A DNA stretch of 60,000 nt from Owenia fusiformis (Eukaryota; Annelida; Polychaeta; Sabellida; Oweniidae): contig CAIIXF020000007.1 in the NCBI GenBank assembly GCA_903813345.2, positions 36,116,538 through 36,176,537 on the forward strand. The letters run 5' to 3'. Shown one piece after another: positions 49,801 to 55,800 of the stretch. The position numbers and the translations under genes are program-made. The notes beneath the pieces were generated by a model. The model saw only the letters and a program-made list of their open reading frames with translations, was not told where the DNA came from and searched no databases. Numbering within the stretch: the first letter of the stretch is position 1; each line of letters begins with the position of its first letter.

Positions 49801-52800
49801 CAACTCTGAGTTTTTTCACTCTATTCAAACTGAGTACAACTCAATGAATACCGATGAGTCCAATGACGTAAACCCTGATTTAAACAAAGATATTTCTTTA
49901 CAGGAGGTCATGTCAAGCATAAAAAATGCTAAACTAAGAAAAGCCGCTGGTTTTGATCGAATACCTGCTGAGGTTATAAAAAACCGGGCGTGTATGACAT
50001 TACTTCATTTGATTATCGCATACTCATTCACTCACTCCATTGTTCCAGAACAATGGAACATGGGGATAATTAACCCAATTCCAAAATCTGGTAACAAAGA
50101 TCGTCGAGTTCCTTTAAATAGCCGCGGAATAACCTTGATCTCGATACCTAGTAAGGTTTATTGCGACATTATAAACTCACGCTTGACTGACTGGATTGAG
50201 AAAAATGGCAAACTTGTTGATGAACAGAACGGCTTTCGCAATGAACGAAGCTGCCAGGACCATCTTTACTCATTATATTCTATTGTTCATAACAGACAAT
50301 TATCTAAACTGTCAACTTTTGTTTGTTTCGTAGATTTTTCTAAAGCCTTTGATAATATTAATAGACAATGTCTGTTTGTAAAATTGAATAGAATGGGCAT
50401 TAAAGGTCGTATATATCATGCCATAGTCTCACTTTATGAAAATGTGCAATGTGCGGTGAGAATAAATGGTACTTTAACAAATTGGTTTCCCGTTTCAAAG
50501 GATGTGAAACAAGGGTGTAAAATTTCACCGAGTCTTTTTTCAATATATATTAACTCTTTAGCCACTGAGATTAAAAATTTAGGTCTTGGTGTAAAATATG
50601 GTTTTAATGAAAATATTAGTTTACTCTTATATGCAGATGACATTGCTTTAATTGCTGCAAATGAGTTTGATCTTCAGACAATGTTAGATAAATTAAATGA
50701 ATGGTGCAATAATTGGCGAATTCAAATCAATACTGAAAAAACCCAGGTTTTACATTTTCGCCCCAAAAATATTGTACAATCAAAATTTGTATTTCTCTGT
50801 GGATTGAACACAATATCATCTGTAAATGAATACCAATACCTAGGTTTGTATTTAGATGAGCACCTTACTTTTAAAAAGGCAATTGAAACATTAGCAGCTT
50901 CTGCTAGCAGAGCTCTTGGAGTCATTATTGCTAAATTTTACCATAAGGGAGGTTTTACCTTTGATGTTTTCACAAAACTTTATAATTCACTTGTTTTACC
51001 AATTATGACATATGGATCTGGTATTTGGGGAGATAAACCACGTGGACTGCTAAATAATGTTCAAAATAAGGCAGCCCGTTTCTTCCTAGGTGTTGGAAAT
51101 TACACACCAAATGATGCTGTAAATGGCGATATTGGATGGCCTTCATTTTATAGCGTTAAACTTAAGGAAACCTTTCGTCAGTGGTGTAGACTTACAAATA
51201 TGAATAATTCCCGTGTTACCAAAAAGATATTTACTTGGTCCAAAAATGTAAGAAAATCCTGGGAATACCAGGTCATTAAGATTTTTGATCAAAATGGCTT
51301 AACAGATTTTACTGATAAAGAATGTACACAAATCCATGGTTCTAAGGCCAAGATTAAAAGTTTTCAAAGAAACTTATTGATAAACATCAAATTGATTGGC
51401 ATACAAACTTATGGAATGACAATAAAAACAAAGAAAATGGTAATAAACTTAGAAGTTATAGACTCCATAAATCTCGTTTTCATACCGAGGAATATGTTGA
51501 GATGTATTTACCTAGGATTTACAGACAAGCTCTGGCAAAACTTAGGTGTGGTGTATTACCTCTGAGGGTAGAAACTGGAAGATATAATCCCAAATTAGAC
51601 ATTCATGACAGAATTTGTTTAATGTGTGATATGCAGGAAGTTGAAAATGAAATACACTTTCTAATAGATTGTCCATTGTATATTGATTTAAGATATGATG
51701 TTTTCACTTACATGTCATCATTGCATCCTTCTTTTGAAAATTCAACAAATTGAGCAAAATATTGTTTAATTATGTGTGAGTGCAATGTTTACATGCTAGC
51801 AAAGCTAGTATATTGTATGTTTAAACGACGTAAATTATTTTTATTGTAAATTTTATTCAGTGTCTCATAAGTCGGCAACGGCTGGACGTGTACATATTAT
51901 TATTTTACCTTTACATGTGTATGTATATTTTAATTGTTTTTTAGTGTAAATTGTATACGTGTGACACTTAAATAAACTATTTTAAACTAAAACTATTTGG
52001 GAGAGTTTTTGCTGTTTTCCGGTTTCAAAATAATGGTGAAGTGTTTATTATAATAAGTGTAATTTAGAAAGAAACTGATGAAGGTGAAATAGTTCTTAAA
52101 ACACTAGGGCTAGTCGATTTATGTGGATGCAGTCATTTATATGCAATGTATCGTGGGTGCTCGCGTACATTACAGGGAATGGGATCATTGCAAAAATATG
52201 ACAGCAAATCGAGGTAAGTGATCTCAGAGTTTCTACTTAACATTGTGACTTGAAATCTTGCATACATACATTTCAGCTACCACATTCCTGTTATAGGGAA
52301 GATATTTGAAAAACATTTCGTAAACGTCAACATATATGTATAAAATGGATGCCACTATGTATCATTTGCATTCAGAACGGTAACAAATGGATGCTATCAT
52401 AGATTATACTTTTATCATGATGATTTATTTACTGATGGACAACTTGCCAGATTTTCTTTGTATCCATTGTTTGGATAAACATTCCTCATTCAGTAAAGTA
52501 ATTAGCCACACCATTACAAGAAACCCTCATGAAGAATTGAAAATACTATATATAAACCCATCAACTGGAAAATGCCATTACAGATGAAAAAACTATGGTT
52601 TTATCCCTAATACTGTTAATTTGAAAAACGGGGCCATTACATGTAACAATGACAATGAAAATGTTGAAATTAGGTACGCCAATGAAGTGACTTCGGAGTC
52701 AAAGACCCATCAACCTACTGGAATACCCACAAATCAAGTTTACTTGCTATCGCCCTCCAAGAATAAACCAAACTGAGGCTGACCATTTTATTGATCTTTT

Positions 52801-55800
52801 ATCTGAATATCTGAATGAAGTAGTGAATCTGACACCAGATTCTCTTGTCTTACTAGGAGATTTTAATGACTCTTGCACTTCATGGGACTCCCAACATAAT
52901 CAAAGCAAATTAAACAACAAACTTGTTGATTTACTTTCTCATTTCAATCTTTATCAAATGATCCAAACACCGACTAGAGGTAACTCTACTCTTGATCTTA
53001 TAATAACAGATTCCCCAGCTTTTATTTTGAATTCAGGGGTAGATGAACCACTTGCAAATCTTGACCACTGCTTCATTTTTGGCACAGTCAATTTTAAGCG
53101 TAAAGCAAAACTTACATATGAACGAACAATATTTGACTACAAAAACACAAACTTTGTGCTTTTAGGCGACCATCTTCTCTCCTTAATAGAGGTAATTTAT
53201 TTTCACAACATTAACATAGATGACATTCTTCGAGATAGGTACGTTCTTGCTATTTTGGTCCTGTGTGAATTTATATGTACACAGAAATATCATTACAGTT
53301 TCAAACAGGGACAAACCTTGGATGACTAAACAAATAAAAAGCTTCATTAAACAGAGGAATTCTCTTCATTATAAATTCAAAATATCTAACAATTTAAATG
53401 ATCATGAGAAATTTTGTAGAAAACAAACCGAAAATAAACACGCAATCATCCAAGCAAAAATTGACCATACTAATTCACTCAAAACAAAATTATCAAAATC
53501 AAACCTCAGCTTAATTATACGTTACTATTTTGAAAAATGTATATGGCTCAAAAATTTCAAGAGGTATACCTCCTCTCATTGAAAATGATGATGTTATTAT
53601 TACTGACATTAAAGCCAAGGCAAACGTTTTGAATAACTACTTCGCCGACCAAACTATCTTACCATTTAATCAAAATGATCCGCATCTTCCAAACTTGACA
53701 CATATTACTAATGCAAGACTTGATCTAATTCAATTTGAAGAGCATGAAGTATTTAAAGTCCTTTCTTCTCTCAATATATCTAAATCAAATGGTCTAGAAA
53801 AATGTCTCAAATAAACTTTTAAAAGAATGTGCATTAGGACTTGCACCATCCTTATGCGGTATTTACAACCATTCTCTTTTAACTGGAATATTTCCTCCAA
53901 CCTGGAAAGAAGCAAATGTTTCGCCGATTTTCAAAAAAGATGACAGACAAATCAAGGGAAATTACAGGCCAATTTCATTATTTTCTTGCATTTCCAAAGT
54001 TTTTGAGCGTCTTGTTTTTAATGTTATTTATAGATTTTGTTTAATAAACAACATACTGACTCCCAAAAACTCTTGTTTCAAACCACTTGACTCAGCTGTG
54101 AATCAGTTAGTGAACTTAGTGAACAAAATCTATAATGATTTAGATGATCAAAAAGAAATTGTTCTTGTCTCCCTAGATATCTCCAAGGCATTCGATAAAG
54201 TTTGGCACCGTGGTCTTATTTTCAAATTAATAGATGCGAGTAGAAATAATCTTGATTTACGTCATTAAAAATTTACTCAACCGGATGTCATATTTGGAAT
54301 CTACATGTAAAATTACATCTAGAAATGTGGTTTTGAAAAGGGTTTATCAACTTTGAAAATTTAATTTTCTTTGAAAATGTGACTTCTAGGTCGGGGAGAT
54401 TCCCCATAGACCCCATGTTGTAAAACCACAAAAAGTGAAATATATTTTCTTGTGTTGGGCAGATATTTTCTTTTACTGGACATCTTTTAATTTGTATAAC
54501 TATCACATACATATGGGTAATATGAAAAGTGAATCACTAAAACCGATGAATATTCAAGTTCAAGGGAATTTTGCAATACCCTGCCATGTTATGTCCCCTG
54601 AATCAGCCACCTGGTGGCGAAACTGGTAACTACCTACTCGCATCTGAGTAATTGGACAAGATCTTATAAGGTTACAGTTTCAATATACTGTATGTTCCAT
54701 ATTACTACCGCAAATCTCCATAGTTTAAGTTTATGAGTCATTATCTCTCATATTTTATGATTGCAAATGCATATCCTTGTCTAGAATATGTCATTTTATC
54801 AATTTTATAAACAAGTATACAATTACACGCCCCCCCCCCCCCTCCCACACCAAAACTCCATTTTCTTTATCAAATCTTTCTACCTCTGTGATAATTCTCT
54901 GTCAGGCTTCCCCAATTCTCCATACTGTCAAGTAAACATCTAGATAGGATAGTTCTAGCTATTGCTGTTGTTTTGAAATGTTGACTTTTTTTGGGGAAAT
55001 ATTGTTTCAATTCTGACAGAAGTTTTTAGCCAATATCATTCAATTTATCAATATCCAAACGCAGGGTTTCAGAAAGTATGCATTTTGTTTGTGCCTGTAT
55101 TTTCATCATGTGTACTTATTAAGATAGATATATTTAAATGTAAATACATTAAAACTTGATACATATAATCTTTTGACAATTTCTTCAGTAAAGTGGCCAT
55201 TTTGAGAAATGATATATAGCTTGTACCTTTGTTTGATGCTCAACAATATGTTCGACTGGATTTTTTTTTATCTAATTCATATATATTAGTATATACCAAA
55301 TACGAGAATCAGAATCTTATTCTACAAAATGGGTGTTCATGGAAGTAGCACTAATTATTACATCATTGCTATAAATAGTGTAATTTGATTGGCTTATTCA
55401 GTACCAGGTGACTAAAAATACCATAGCGTATTTCACAGCTCCCTGAATTATTGGCATATTTAAAAGACGTATTGCCCAGCGTATTGCCAGCCTGTGGATT
55501 CTGACAACTGCACTTTCAATGATTTTTGCAACATGTATTACCATTGCCCACGGGCATATATTGCAAAAATCATTGAAAGATGAACAGGTATGGCCCTCCA
55601 TAGAATGAAATATTTGCTTAATATTTCTTTCTGTTTCGGGCTTAATATCAATTTTGTTATAAACTGAACAAATCGGCACCTTTAACATGCAGCTAATTCT
55701 CCCATCTAACCAAGAGAGCCTCTTTTAATATATTGAAATTTAAAAATTGCCTCTAATTCAATTTGTTCAATGAAATCTAAAATGGTAATACCTTTTTACT

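Larger units (their letters stand above)
48010..52000 (+). mobile_element. LINE (non-LTR retrotransposon), 5'-truncated, antisense in host intron
   Basis: It holds the end of ORF1, endonuclease plus reverse transcriptase, a C-terminal zinc-knuckle-like segment, a short 3' UTR (GTCTCATAAGTCGGCAACGG near 51860) and AATAAA at 51971-51976. It is 5'-truncated near 48010 and carries few lesions, so it is fairly young. The clade is probably in the CR1/L2/Jockey group, judged from the ORF1 end and the C-terminal Cys-His motif; not certain. Confidence 0.88.
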
